Shown here piece by piece: positions 1-6,218 of a stretch of DNA of 9,336 bases (the stretch's first letter is position 1; each line of letters starts with the position of its first letter). The notes beneath the pieces are model-generated. The model saw nothing but the letters and a program-made list of their open reading frames with translations. It ran no database searches and was not told the origin of the DNA. The stretch is from Bordetella parapertussis. Its GTDB lineage: Bacteria; Pseudomonadota; Gammaproteobacteria; Burkholderiales; Burkholderiaceae. Made by a program: the position numbers and the translations under genes. Where the stretch lies: assembly GCA_945901665.1 (NCBI GenBank), contig CAMDLJ010000079.1:1-9336 (forward strand), written 5' to 3'.

Positions 1-447
1 CGCATGATGGTGCGCTTGGTGGCCATGGCCCTGAACGCGCACCAACTGCAAGACACCTGCCATGGTGACGGCCATTTGCTGTTTGGTGCGGGCTTGTCTG
101 ACCCCAACGAACCCGATGTGTTGCTGCGCGACTTCACCGGCCGCACCCGTTGGTGGATCGAAGTGGGCCAGCCCCAGGACAAACCTTTGCTCAAGGCCTG
201 TGGCTTGGCCGATGTGGTGTGCGTTTATACCTTTCACCATGCCGCCGATGTGTGGTGGCGCGGGATCAAAAATGCATTGATCAAGCCGCGCAATTTACAA
301 GTCTGGCGCATCCCCGCCGATACCGCCCAAGCGCTGGTGGGCCTGGCCGAGCGCAGCATGTCCTTGCAAGCCACGCTGCAAGAAGGCGTGCTGATGCTGG
401 GCAGTGCCCGTGGCACGGTGAATGTGGAATGTGAGCGTTGGCTGTGA
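1..447 (+). CDS. yaeQ: YaeQ family protein, 3' portion (5' end outside window)
   Basis: The reading frame is open from the first base (the codon before the Met-Met is Arg, as in the family's E-R-M-M-V-R context), so the gene begins upstream and about 30-35 N-terminal residues are missing compared with the roughly 180-residue E. coli YaeQ. Visible family features are an E-P-D-V-L-L-R-D segment followed by W-W-I-E-V-G-Q-P, which matches the D...ExG core of the PD-(D/E)XK nuclease-like fold assigned to YaeQ, then L-L-K-A and V-Y-T-F, and a C-terminal W-R-I-P strand. The frame ends in TGA, 17 bp before the stop of the convergent next gene. Family knowledge: YaeQ is a conserved cytosolic protein of unclear biological role; nuclease activity is not established. 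The annotation is confident at family level only. Confidence 0.9.
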   Translation, partial: RMMVRLVAMALNAHQLQDTCHGDGHLLFGAGLSDPNEPDVLLRDFTGRTRWWIEVGQPQDKPLLKACGLADVVCVYTFHHAADVWWRGIKNALIKPRNLQVWRIPADTAQALVGLAERSMSLQATLQEGVLMLGSARGTVNVECERWL

Positions 448-464
448 GCCCGCGCCCGCTGAAT

Positions 465-923
465 TCAGCCGCCTGGTGCGGACGCAGGGCGCGTTGCGGC
501 CACCTCGGCCACCAGACCCTTTTCAGCCGCGCGCTCGGCGTAGCGGTTAAAACGCCAAGAGTCCGCACTCAAGGTGATGCGCCGCCAAGTGGTGCGTTTG
601 GCACCCGGGCTCATCTCGGTCCAGCGCTGCACCTCATCAAAACTGCGCCCGCAGCCTTTGCACCAAGCGTCGCCTTGGCTGGTGGAGCAAATGGCAATGC
701 ACGGTGTGTCTGGCGTGGTGTCGTACCACGTGCGCCAAGCGTCCATGGCCTTGGGCGGGAAACCCTTTTCCGACGCCTCGTCCTCGTGGTGATAAACCAT
801 CAAGGCATACACCTCGGCCAAAGCGCGGATTTCAGGGGCCAAGGTGATGCCGTCTGGAGAGGGCTTGCGCTCGCGCCAAAAATTGATCGCGGCTTCGATG
901 TCGGTGATGTGGATGGCGGCCAT
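465..923 (-). CDS. DUF3717 + DUF1289 Cys-cluster protein, 152 aa
   Basis: Two small domains are in tandem. Residues about 3-52 (I-H-I-T-D-I-E-A-A-I-N-F-W ... A-L-A-E-V-Y-A-L-M) resemble DUF3717, a Burkholderiales-restricted helical domain. Residues about 72-117 resemble DUF1289, with the cysteine pattern C75-x3-C79-x8-C88-x2-C91, which looks like a zinc or Fe-S binding site. The tail after 120 is Ala/Pro-rich. The ATG at 923 is preferred because the DUF3717 homology begins right there; upstream GTG codons in frame (to 989) add a low-quality stretch. No proper Shine-Dalgarno is near: an AGAGGA lies more than 20 nt upstream, and a run of seven C residues directly abuts the ATG. It is convergent with yaeQ and divergent from the holin-like gene. 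No function is known; a small metal-binding cytosolic protein is the most that can be said. Confidence 0.85.
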   Translation of the reverse strand: MAAIHITDIEAAINFWRERKPSPDGITLAPEIRALAEVYALMVYHHEDEASEKGFPPKAMDAWRTWYDTTPDTPCIAICSTSQGDAWCKGCGRSFDEVQRWTEMSPGAKRTTWRRITLSADSWRFNRYAERAAEKGLVAEVAATRPASAPGG

Positions 924-1000
924 GGGGGGGTGGATGATAGAACATCCTCTCAGGGCCAGATCGCCCGCATGATACGGCCCGCAAGCCACGGTGCCCGCCC

Positions 1001-1354
1001 GTGAAGCTGCTGCTCAACTGGCTGCTCAGTGCCACGGCGCTGATGGCCTTGTCCGAGCTGCATCCTGGCATTGAGGTCGTCAGCTTTGCCGTGGCGTTGT
1101 CGGCCGCACTGGTGATTGGCTTGCTGAACTTGCTGTTGCGCCCCTTGTTGGTGCTGCTGACCTTGCCGGTGACCTTGGTCAGCCTGGGCCTGTTTGTGTT
1201 TGTCATCAACGCGTTTTTGTTTTGGATGGCGGCACAAATGCTCGACAACTTTCGCGTCAACAGTTTTGGCGACGCCTTGGTGGGCTCGCTGATTTATTCG
1301 GCGCTGGGCATGCTGATTGACTCAGCGCTGAAGCAATTGTTCCCGCCGAAGTGA
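1001..1354 (+). CDS. Phage holin-4_2 / YvlD family membrane protein
   Basis: This 117-residue, very hydrophobic protein has about four membrane segments (roughly residues 2-20, 24-47, 49-80 and 92-110). The middle block N-L-L-L-R-P-L-L-V-L-L-T-L-P-V-T followed by G-L-F-V-F-V-I-N-A-F is the hallmark of the family named 'phage holin family 4_2' (PF04020), which includes B. subtilis YvlD. Despite the name, chromosomal members like this are not linked to lysis genes, and none are present here. The start is a GTG at 1001, chosen because M-K-L-L-L-N-W-L begins the family homology; no clear ribosome binding site precedes it. The last 33 bp overlap the 3' end of the bepA-like gene on the opposite strand. 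The role is probably an inner-membrane protein of unknown function. Confidence 0.88.
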   Translation: MKLLLNWLLSATALMALSELHPGIEVVSFAVALSAALVIGLLNLLLRPLLVLLTLPVTLVSLGLFVFVINAFLFWMAAQMLDNFRVNSFGDALVGSLIYSALGMLIDSALKQLFPPK

Positions 1355-2896
1355 ATCGAGCTCGCGCAAATTGGCGTCAATGATCGACGCCTCAATGTGG
1401 TCGCCGCGCTCCATTTGTCCATCCCGGGTTTTTTGCTGAACCAAGGCCTGAGCGGCGCGCAAACGGTCTTGGGCGCCGGTCAAATCGTGTTGCAACCAAT
1501 GCACCTGGGCTTGCGCCCGGATGGCGCGCAAGGTTTTGCCCTGACACTGCAAGGCCTGTGACAACAAGGTCCACGCCAGCGCGTCGCGGGGTCGTTCCAG
1601 CATCCATGCCTCTAGCTCCTGAGACGCTGTGGCGCACTGCGGGGCTTGGGCCAGTGCCAAGCGGGCCTGGGCCAACCACAAAACTTCCGAGCGGCTTTGG
1701 CGCGATAGCTGGCCTTGCAACACGTCGACCGCTGTTTGGGCCTGACCGGTGAGCAAAGCCACCTCGGCGCGCACACCCCGCCACCACACCGGCGCGGCCG
1801 TTGCCAGCAAGGGGCCCAGTCGCTCCAACTTTTGCTGCGCGGGCAATGCTTGTTTCAAACGCAGATCGGACAGCACAGCGGCATACAACACAGCGGCTTG
1901 GCGCTGGGGCGCATAGGTGGCCAGGTCGCTGTCTTGCGCCGCCTCAGACAAGCGGCGCATGCCCTCGACGCCGGTTTGTACCAAGGCGCGCGCACGGGCC
2001 CCCGTGAGCACATCGTCCCAATCCACCGGCGCGGGCCTGGGCTGGGCCAAACCGGGCTGGCGCAACTGCATATCGGCAATGCGCTCGGTGGTCAGCGGGT
2101 GGCTGCGCAAGTAAGGATAGTTGCCACGGTCATTCAGGCGCGCGGCAATTTGCAGCTTTTCAAACATGCCAACAAAACCTTGGGTGTCAAAGCCCGCGTC
2201 GGCCATGACCCCAAAGCCCACCCGATCGGCTTCGCGCTCCATGTCGCGCGAAAAATTCAACTGGGTCTGGATGGCCAAGGCTTGCCCACCGGAGATCATG
2301 GCGGTGCCGGCCGTGGGGCTTTTGCTGGCCGCCAGAATGGCCAACAGCATGGCCCCCATGATCAGCGGCGACTGCTGGCTTTGGCGCGACATCAAACGCG
2401 CAATGTGGCGCTGCGTCACATGGGTCAACTCATGCGCCAGCACCGAGGCCAACTCGTGGCGGTTGGCCACCGTGGCCATCAGCCCCAAATGCACCCCCAA
2501 ATAGCCGCCCGGCAGGGCAAAGGCATTGACACTCGGGTCGCGGATCAGGCTCACCTCCCAGGCAAAGCGCTGTTGCAATTCGGCTGACATCTCGCCGCGC
2601 TCACGCGCGGCCACCATCAAACGCGACCAAATTTGTTGCACCTGCTCGCCCAGCAGCGGGTCGTCCAGGTAGTCGGGGTCTTTGTAAATTTCGCGCATGA
2701 TGTTGTCACCAATGCGTCGCTCCGACACCAATGAAATGTCCCCCGCATCGCCCAAACTGGGCAAGCGCGATGGCGCCACGCCTTGGGCCTGCGACAAGGG
2801 CAAAGGCAGGGCCAGCAAGCCCGCGCACAGCGCGGCCGCAGGCGACACGCACCAGCAGCGGCGCATCCAGCGGGAGAGGGCAGAGAAGGTATTCAT
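1322..2896 (-). CDS. bepA: BepA-type periplasmic M48 metalloprotease with TPR-like C-terminus
   Basis: The 524-residue protein has an Arg-rich n-region and hydrophobic h-region (about residues 10-36) ending Q-A-Q-G, consistent with Sec export to the periplasm. The M48 peptidase domain follows: zinc motif H155-E-L-T-H159, downstream ligand E220 in R-D-M-E-R-E-A-D, and an R-S-H-P-L-T-T-E-R segment whose H266 corresponds to the regulatory 'His-switch' region of E. coli BepA. Residues about 290-520 are Ala/Leu/Gln-rich helices compatible with the TPR domain of BepA. Family role: degradation of stalled outer-membrane beta-barrel proteins and help in LptD maturation with the BAM machinery. It is slightly longer than E. 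coli BepA (487 aa). It is divergent from moaC (73 bp apart) and its stop lies inside the tail of the convergent holin-like gene. The family is certain; one-to-one orthology with bepA is likely. Confidence 0.92.
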   Translation of the reverse strand: MNTFSALSRWMRRCWCVSPAAALCAGLLALPLPLSQAQGVAPSRLPSLGDAGDISLVSERRIGDNIMREIYKDPDYLDDPLLGEQVQQIWSRLMVAARERGEMSAELQQRFAWEVSLIRDPSVNAFALPGGYLGVHLGLMATVANRHELASVLAHELTHVTQRHIARLMSRQSQQSPLIMGAMLLAILAASKSPTAGTAMISGGQALAIQTQLNFSRDMEREADRVGFGVMADAGFDTQGFVGMFEKLQIAARLNDRGNYPYLRSHPLTTERIADMQLRQPGLAQPRPAPVDWDDVLTGARARALVQTGVEGMRRLSEAAQDSDLATYAPQRQAAVLYAAVLSDLRLKQALPAQQKLERLGPLLATAAPVWWRGVRAEVALLTGQAQTAVDVLQGQLSRQSRSEVLWLAQARLALAQAPQCATASQELEAWMLERPRDALAWTLLSQALQCQGKTLRAIRAQAQVHWLQHDLTGAQDRLRAAQALVQQKTRDGQMERGDHIEASIIDANLRELDSLRREQLLQR

Positions 2897-2969
2897 GACC
2901 GTATGATGGGCATGTTACCCCTGCGCCCAGCACCTGGCGCACCTTCGCAACCCGATTGGCACCCACACC

Positions 2970-3449
2970 ATGTCTGAACTCACCCACTTTGATGCCCATG
3001 GCCAAGCCCACATGGTCGACGTGGCGCAAAAGGCCCACACCCACCGCGTGGCCGTGGCCCAAGGCCGCATACAGATGCTGCCCCGCACCCTCGAGCTGAT
3101 TGCCCATGGCAACGCCAAAAAAGGCGATGTGCTGGGCGTGGCCCGCTTGGCCGGCATCATGGGGGCGAAAAAAACCAGCGACCTCATCCCCTTGTGTCAC
3201 CCCTTGGCCCTCACCCGGGTGACGGTCAGCTTTGAGCTGGACCACGCCAACCACAGCGTGGTGTGCAAAGCCAGCGCCGAAACCATGGGCCCCACCGGCG
3301 TGGAAATGGAAGCCCTCACCGCCGTGCAAGTGGCGCTATTGACCATTTACGACATGTGCAAAGCCGCTGATCGCAGCATGGTGATGACCGATGTGAAGCT
3401 TTTAGAAAAGCACGGGGGCAAGAGCGGGAGTTTTGTGGCCGAGTCCTAA
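2970..3449 (+). CDS. moaC: Cyclic pyranopterin monophosphate synthase MoaC
   Basis: Full-length 159-residue MoaC. It converts 3',8-cyclo-7,8-dihydroguanosine triphosphate (the MoaA product) to cyclic pyranopterin monophosphate, an early step of molybdenum cofactor synthesis in the cytosol. Hallmarks include M-V-D-V near residue 15, [12 protein letters not shown] at 68-79, and the catalytic helix Y-D-M-C-K-A-A-D with D128 and K131, which match E. coli numbering, then S-G-S-F near the C-terminus. The start ATG is followed by the usual short N-terminus; the upstream sequence lacks a strong Shine-Dalgarno. It stands alone here, with no other moa genes in view. It is divergent from bepA and faces the small minus-strand gene across a large dyad-symmetric spacer. 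Confidence 0.97.
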   Translation: MSELTHFDAHGQAHMVDVAQKAHTHRVAVAQGRIQMLPRTLELIAHGNAKKGDVLGVARLAGIMGAKKTSDLIPLCHPLALTRVTVSFELDHANHSVVCKASAETMGPTGVEMEALTAVQVALLTIYDMCKAADRSMVMTDVKLLEKHGGKSGSFVAES

Positions 3450-3450
3450 A

Positions 3451-3529
3451 CGCTTGAAGGCGGAGGGTTTCAAAGACCGTGGCCTGCTTGCAAGCGACAC
3501 CTTGAAAGTGCCTCCATAGCTCTCAAGCG
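3451..3529. repeat. Nested imperfect inverted repeat between convergent genes
   Basis: Three nested pairs of arms share nearly the same centre: CGCTTGA (3451-3457) with TCAAGCG (3523-3529); GGAGG plus TTTCAA (3462-3473) with TTGAAA plus CCTCC (3502-3515); and the central palindrome GCTTGCAAGC (3486-3495). The centres fall between about 3487 and 3491. It begins right after the moaC stop and its right arm covers the TGA of the 71-aa gene. Neither strand has a T-run, so a classical Rho-independent terminator is not seen. It may act as a bidirectional Rho-type or 3'-end stabilising structure; this is inference. Confidence 0.5.
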
Positions 3530-3738
3530 CGTGGCGGATCCATTTTGTTCACCTCGTCTTTGAGGTCATTGATGGCCAGCTTGATCAAGCGGCTCATCTC
3601 GTTCAAAGCCTCGCGATGGGTGTCAAACACTTGATGCAAAACATACGAGTCCGGCTCGAGTTTGGAAAATTCATCATGTCCAAGGACACGATGCAACTGC
3701 TCTTGTTCAATCAAATACCAACCGCTTTTTATTTCCAT
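3523..3738 (-). CDS. Small conserved-looking hypothetical protein, 71 aa
   Basis: I do not recognise this protein. It is soluble, acidic, lacks cysteines and membrane segments, and reads M-E-I-K-S-G-W-Y-L-I at the N-terminus, then a predicted amphipathic helix around residues 42-66 (H-R-E-A-L-N-E-M-S-R-L-I-K-L-A). The ATG at 3738 is chosen over the GTG at 3744 because AAGAGG sits 5 nt before the ATG, while the GTG lies inside that Shine-Dalgarno. It follows the DapA-like gene on the same strand after only 25 bp, so cotranscription and a shared physiological role are likely. The strong ribosome binding site and clean composition argue that it is a real gene. Its stop overlaps the right arm of the large inverted repeat. 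The function is unknown. Confidence 0.75.
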   Translation of the reverse strand: MEIKSGWYLIEQEQLHRVLGHDEFSKLEPDSYVLHQVFDTHREALNEMSRLIKLAINDLKDEVNKMDPPRA

Positions 3739-3743
3739 GAGCA

Positions 3744-3749
3744 CCTCTT
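3744..3749 (-). promoter_or_regulatory. Shine-Dalgarno fixing the start of the 71-aa gene
   Basis: AAGAGG on the minus strand lies 5 nt upstream of the ATG at 3738, in the short gap after the DapA-like gene's stop codon. It excludes the in-frame GTG at 3744, which overlaps it. Confidence 0.7.
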
Positions 3750-3763
3750 AGTTCAGACAAAGG

Positions 3764-4705
3764 TCAATGGGCTTCACCCGACTGAATGTATTTTTTAAAG
3801 TCCTTGTTCAGTTTTTCTTGCGTTTGCGTGTTCAGCGCCGCCAACGGTGGGCGCACACGCAGCCAATCTGCGTCGCGATAGGAGGTCGCCATCAGGTATT
3901 TAAGCCCTGGCACTGCGGGCATGCCTTGGATCAAGCGATCAAACGCCTCTAAACGCTCATCGTCCGCACCAATTTTGTTGCCGGCCACCGAAACTTTTTG
4001 GGCAGCGTTGGACAAAACCATGCGCGCCATGAGTGCTGGCAGCAAATTCGCATAGCTGGACAAACTGCTGTGCAGCCCCAGGTTTGCCAACGCATGGGTG
4101 TTCATGTCTTGGTTGGAAATGACAGGTATTTTGGGCAGGAAGGAGCGCACCCAATCCATGGTGTGGCTGGCATTTTGGCTTTGATCGATCAAGCCTTGGA
4201 ATGCGCCCGCATGTTTGTCCAACAACTCACTGAGCACGCGCGGGTTGAGGTCAGCCGGACCAGCGTTGGTTTGGGAGGCCAAATACAGTTTGACGCCCAT
4301 GGAACCCACTTTTTGAACGATGTGCCCAAAAAAATTGACCAGCCCCTGATCGGTTGCTTCAGGCCCGGCAGGCGGCGGTGTCAGGATATAACCCTGCAAG
4401 CCCAACTCATGGGTATCGCGAATCAGCTTGATGGTGTCGGTTAAATTGGCAAAAGCAGCGTGCAACAAAATGTCTTTGCCCGCAACCCCATGCGCCATCA
4501 ATTGTTTGACCGCATCCAAACGCTCTGCGGCATTGAACGAGTCACCCTCTCCCACATGGCTGAACATGACCACCCCTTGTATGCCTTTGGCTCCCAAGGT
4601 TTGCACATGGGTGGACAGCTTCGCGTGGTGAATGAAAAGGTCTTCGGTCAAAGGGGTCAAGAGTTCGACCCATAAACCCTGAAGACCGCCCCCGGCAGTT
4701 GCCAT
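3764..4705 (-). CDS. DapA/NAL superfamily TIM-barrel protein lacking the Schiff-base lysine
   Basis: The 313-residue protein has the layout of dihydrodipicolinate synthase/N-acetylneuraminate lyase enzymes: strand 1 L-W-V-E-L-L-T-P-L-T at 11-20, a V-G-E-G turn at 51-54 matching the GTTGE motif, the L-Y strand at 140-141 matching L-Y-N-x-P, and a C-terminal R-P-P-L. Key residues differ. The Thr-Thr of GTTGE are H50 and V51, L-Y-N-x-P is L-Y-L-A-S, and the G-I-K-E segment carrying the Schiff-base lysine aligns with G171-L-I-D, placing Ile173 at the lysine position. A normal class I aldolase mechanism is therefore unlikely. The start at 4705 is set by a perfect AAGGAG 5 nt upstream; an in-frame extension to 4774 is unsupported. 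No signal peptide is seen. It is the first gene of a likely operon with the 71-aa gene. The substrate is unknown. Confidence 0.85.
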   Translation of the reverse strand: MATAGGGLQGLWVELLTPLTEDLFIHHAKLSTHVQTLGAKGIQGVVMFSHVGEGDSFNAAERLDAVKQLMAHGVAGKDILLHAAFANLTDTIKLIRDTHELGLQGYILTPPPAGPEATDQGLVNFFGHIVQKVGSMGVKLYLASQTNAGPADLNPRVLSELLDKHAGAFQGLIDQSQNASHTMDWVRSFLPKIPVISNQDMNTHALANLGLHSSLSSYANLLPALMARMVLSNAAQKVSVAGNKIGADDERLEAFDRLIQGMPAVPGLKYLMATSYRDADWLRVRPPLAALNTQTQEKLNKDFKKYIQSGEAH

Positions 4706-4710
4706 GAAAG

Positions 4711-4716
4711 CTCCTT
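4711..4716 (-). promoter_or_regulatory. Shine-Dalgarno fixing the start of the DapA-like gene
   Basis: A perfect AAGGAG on the minus strand is spaced 5 nt from the ATG at 4705. It argues against the longer in-frame start at 4774, which would place this site inside the coding sequence. Confidence 0.75.
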
Positions 4717-4787
4717 GGTTAGCCACAAAAGCCACCCAACTTGTTGGCGCCCCCGCAGACATGGCTTGGGGCAAAGGCTTTGATGGG

Positions 4788-4822
4788 CCGCATTATGCGG
4801 TCCTTGGCCAAAGGGTGCTCAA
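4788..4822 (-). promoter_or_regulatory. Putative promoter with palindromic operator for the DapA-like operon
   Basis: On the minus strand, TTGAGC (4817-4822) and CATAAT (4792-4797) are spaced by 19 bp and resemble sigma-70 -35 and -10 boxes, about 85 nt before the DapA-like start. The -10 is embedded in the perfect 13-bp palindrome CCGCAT-N-ATGCGG (4788-4800), a natural place for a repressor to bind. The spacing is longer than ideal, so the promoter call is tentative; the palindrome itself is directly visible. Confidence 0.4.
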
Positions 4823-4891
4823 TGGTGTTGCTGGGTGGGCCGCCCGGATGGTCCAAATGCCGGCTCACCTGAGCGGGTGAGCGATTTGGGC

Positions 4892-5071
4892 TCAGCTGCG
4901 CCGCGAGCTCCGTGCCGGCTCGTACAACTCGACCCGGGGTTCGGGCCTGGGCGCGGCGGCAGGTTTTTCTTGCACCGGCGCTTCTCTGCGCTCGTCTCTG
5001 ACCTCACGCCGAGGCGCGGGCCTGACTTCACGGGGGGGCGGGGGAGGGGCAGATGCTTCAATGCGTGGCAT
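4892..5071 (-). CDS. Tentative Pro/Arg/Glu/Ala-rich small protein, 59 aa
   Basis: An ATG-to-TGA frame of 59 codons reads M-P-R-I-E-A-S-A-P-P-P-P-P-R-E-V-R and continues with R-R-E-V-R-D-E-R-R-E, then Pro/Ala stretches, V-E-L-Y-E-P and R-S-S-R-R-S at the end. The alternating charged and proline blocks look like a disordered, strongly basic protein. They are more coherent than the other frames over the same bases, which give Gly/Cys/Arg mixtures. No strong Shine-Dalgarno is seen (only AGAAAG about 9 nt upstream), and a C7 run falls in codons 11-14. It is divergent from the outer-membrane protein gene and upstream of the DapA-like operon on the same strand, 186 bp apart. The function is unknown. 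It could also be non-coding. Confidence 0.45.
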   Translation of the reverse strand: MPRIEASAPPPPPREVRPAPRREVRDERREAPVQEKPAAAPRPEPRVELYEPARSSRRS

Positions 5072-5266
5072 GGTGATGCTTTCTAGCGGGTGAAGGCCCT
5101 AATGTAACGGAACTGCTTTGGCCCTGCGCGGCTCGGCGCAAGGACCCCCACACCGAGCGAGGCCCATCGCACAGCCGGCCTGCCTGATGAGAAAGTTTTT
5201 TCCGTCATATGGCCCGACTATGATGGCCAGCGCAATTTGCTTTGCCTCAGGCAAACGCCATTCCCA

Positions 5267-6058
5267 ATGACCTTCATGCGCACAACCCCCACTTTTTTCT
5301 CCAATTTGGTCTGGCCGTCTTTGATGACCCCCTTTGCTTTCCAAAGCAAGCCATGGCACCCGGGATGTATCGCTTTATTGTTGGCATTTTGCGCGGCCCT
5401 GCCCATGGCTGTGCAAGCAGCAAGGCCCTTGAACACCGACGACGCCAACGTGGTCGATCCCAAAGCTTGTCAGCTGGAGACCTGGGTGCGCCGCACCCGC
5501 AGCAGCACCGAACAATGGGCCGTCCCCGGTTGCAACTTTTGGGGCGATGTAGAGTGGTCGCTGGGCGGTCAGCAGCGCAACGAAGACACACCATGGTCTT
5601 CAAGCTTATTGCTGGGCCAAGCCAAAAAGCGTTGGCTGCGTTTGAGCGACGGCGATTGGGGCGTTTCGACCACGCTGGGCTTCATCAACACACAGCCCAC
5701 CAGCGACTTCAATGCGACCCAGCGCGATGTGTACTTCAATGCGCCCATCACCCGCGCATTGGGACAAGACCGTTTTGTTCATCTCAACCTGGGTTGGGTT
5801 CAACACACCCGCGACGGCAGTTCACGCCCCACCTGGGGCCTGGGGGGCGAGTGGCCTTTGAGTCCCCGCTTGATCGCCATCTCCGAGGTGTATGCCGAAA
5901 CCACCACACCCAGCCAATACCAAGTGGGCTTTCGCTTTTGGGTCCAACCCCAGCGCATTCAAATCGACACCACCTACGGCAATCTGGTGGGCAGCGCCAA
6001 TGATCAGCAATGGATCAGCATTGGTCTGCGCTTTTTGACGCCTGCTTTTTTGCCCTGA
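5267..6058 (+). CDS. Secreted, probable outer-membrane beta-barrel protein
   Basis: A hydrophobic segment C-I-A-L-L-L-A-F-C-A-A-L-P (residues about 34-46 from this start) ends at V-Q-A followed by A-R-P-L, a good signal peptidase I site. The mature part starts with R-P-L-N-T-D-D-A, a signature of a widespread Burkholderiales family of uncharacterised barrel-like proteins, and continues with alternating hydrophobic/polar strands rich in Trp, Tyr and Gly. It ends with strand pairs such as Y-Q-V-G-F-R-F-W-V and W-I-S-I-G-L-R-F-L. C68 and C89 could form a disulfide. The start is uncertain: ATGs at 5267, 5276 and 5324 all lack a Shine-Dalgarno; 5324 would give the most normal signal peptide (32 residues). 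A weak -10-like TATGAT lies at 5219-5224. Its function is unknown; a transporter or structural outer-membrane role is inference. Confidence 0.75.
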   Translation: MTFMRTTPTFFSNLVWPSLMTPFAFQSKPWHPGCIALLLAFCAALPMAVQAARPLNTDDANVVDPKACQLETWVRRTRSSTEQWAVPGCNFWGDVEWSLGGQQRNEDTPWSSSLLLGQAKKRWLRLSDGDWGVSTTLGFINTQPTSDFNATQRDVYFNAPITRALGQDRFVHLNLGWVQHTRDGSSRPTWGLGGEWPLSPRLIAISEVYAETTTPSQYQVGFRFWVQPQRIQIDTTYGNLVGSANDQQWISIGLRFLTPAFLP

Positions 6059-6135
6059 GCCCCTCGCAAACCGACACGCCTCTTGCCCCCTTGGCAAATT
6101 GACAAGCTTGGTGGCTGTGGGTCGCTTGAGCCAAG

Positions 6136-6164
6136 TCGACGCAACATTGCCACTGAGTGATAAG
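6136..6164 (+). promoter_or_regulatory. Putative promoter of the amidohydrolase-imidase operon
   Basis: TCGACG (6136-6141) and GATAAG (6159-6164) are spaced by 17 bp, each matching the sigma-70 consensus at four of six positions, about 55 nt before the ATG at 6219. A perfect TTGACA at 6099-6104 has no -10 at the right distance. The 160-bp spacer also holds a small TTGCC/GGCAA inverted repeat (6083-6097) just after the preceding gene. The promoter call is weak. Confidence 0.3.
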
Positions 6165-6218
6165 CTCCAGACCCGATGCGCCGCTCCAGGTGCCCCAAGT
6201 TTTTTTGAGGAGTGAACG

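Noticed and set aside
438..1004. Plus-strand open frame (188 codons) over the DUF3717/DUF1289 gene
   Set aside because: No domain is seen, whereas the opposite strand encodes a recognisable Cys-cluster protein.
1001..1354. Phage-derived holin or prophage remnant
   Set aside because: The 'holin' name is a family label; there are no lysis, integrase or structural phage genes nearby and the neighbours are housekeeping genes.
1715..2587. Long plus-strand open frame (290 codons) inside the bepA-like gene
   Set aside because: It is antisense to a well-supported M48 protease gene, its product is a His/Gly/Gln-rich mixture with no recognisable domain, and it arises from GC-rich codon structure.
4819..5086. 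Alternative frames over the 59-aa ORF (80 codons on minus, 83 on plus)
   Set aside because: Both give incoherent Gly/Cys/Arg/His mixtures without a ribosome binding site; the Pro/Arg/Glu frame is the better candidate if anything is coding here.
5130..5156. GCTCGG/CCGAGC inverted repeat in the spacer before the exported-protein gene
   Set aside because: A six-base stem with a loop of about 15 nt in GC-rich sequence is expected by chance, and no T-run follows.
6099..6104. Perfect TTGACA as the -35 of the amidohydrolase operon
   Set aside because: At 16-18 bp downstream there is no -10-like hexamer (TCGCTT or similar); a weaker pair at 6136-6164 has better geometry.
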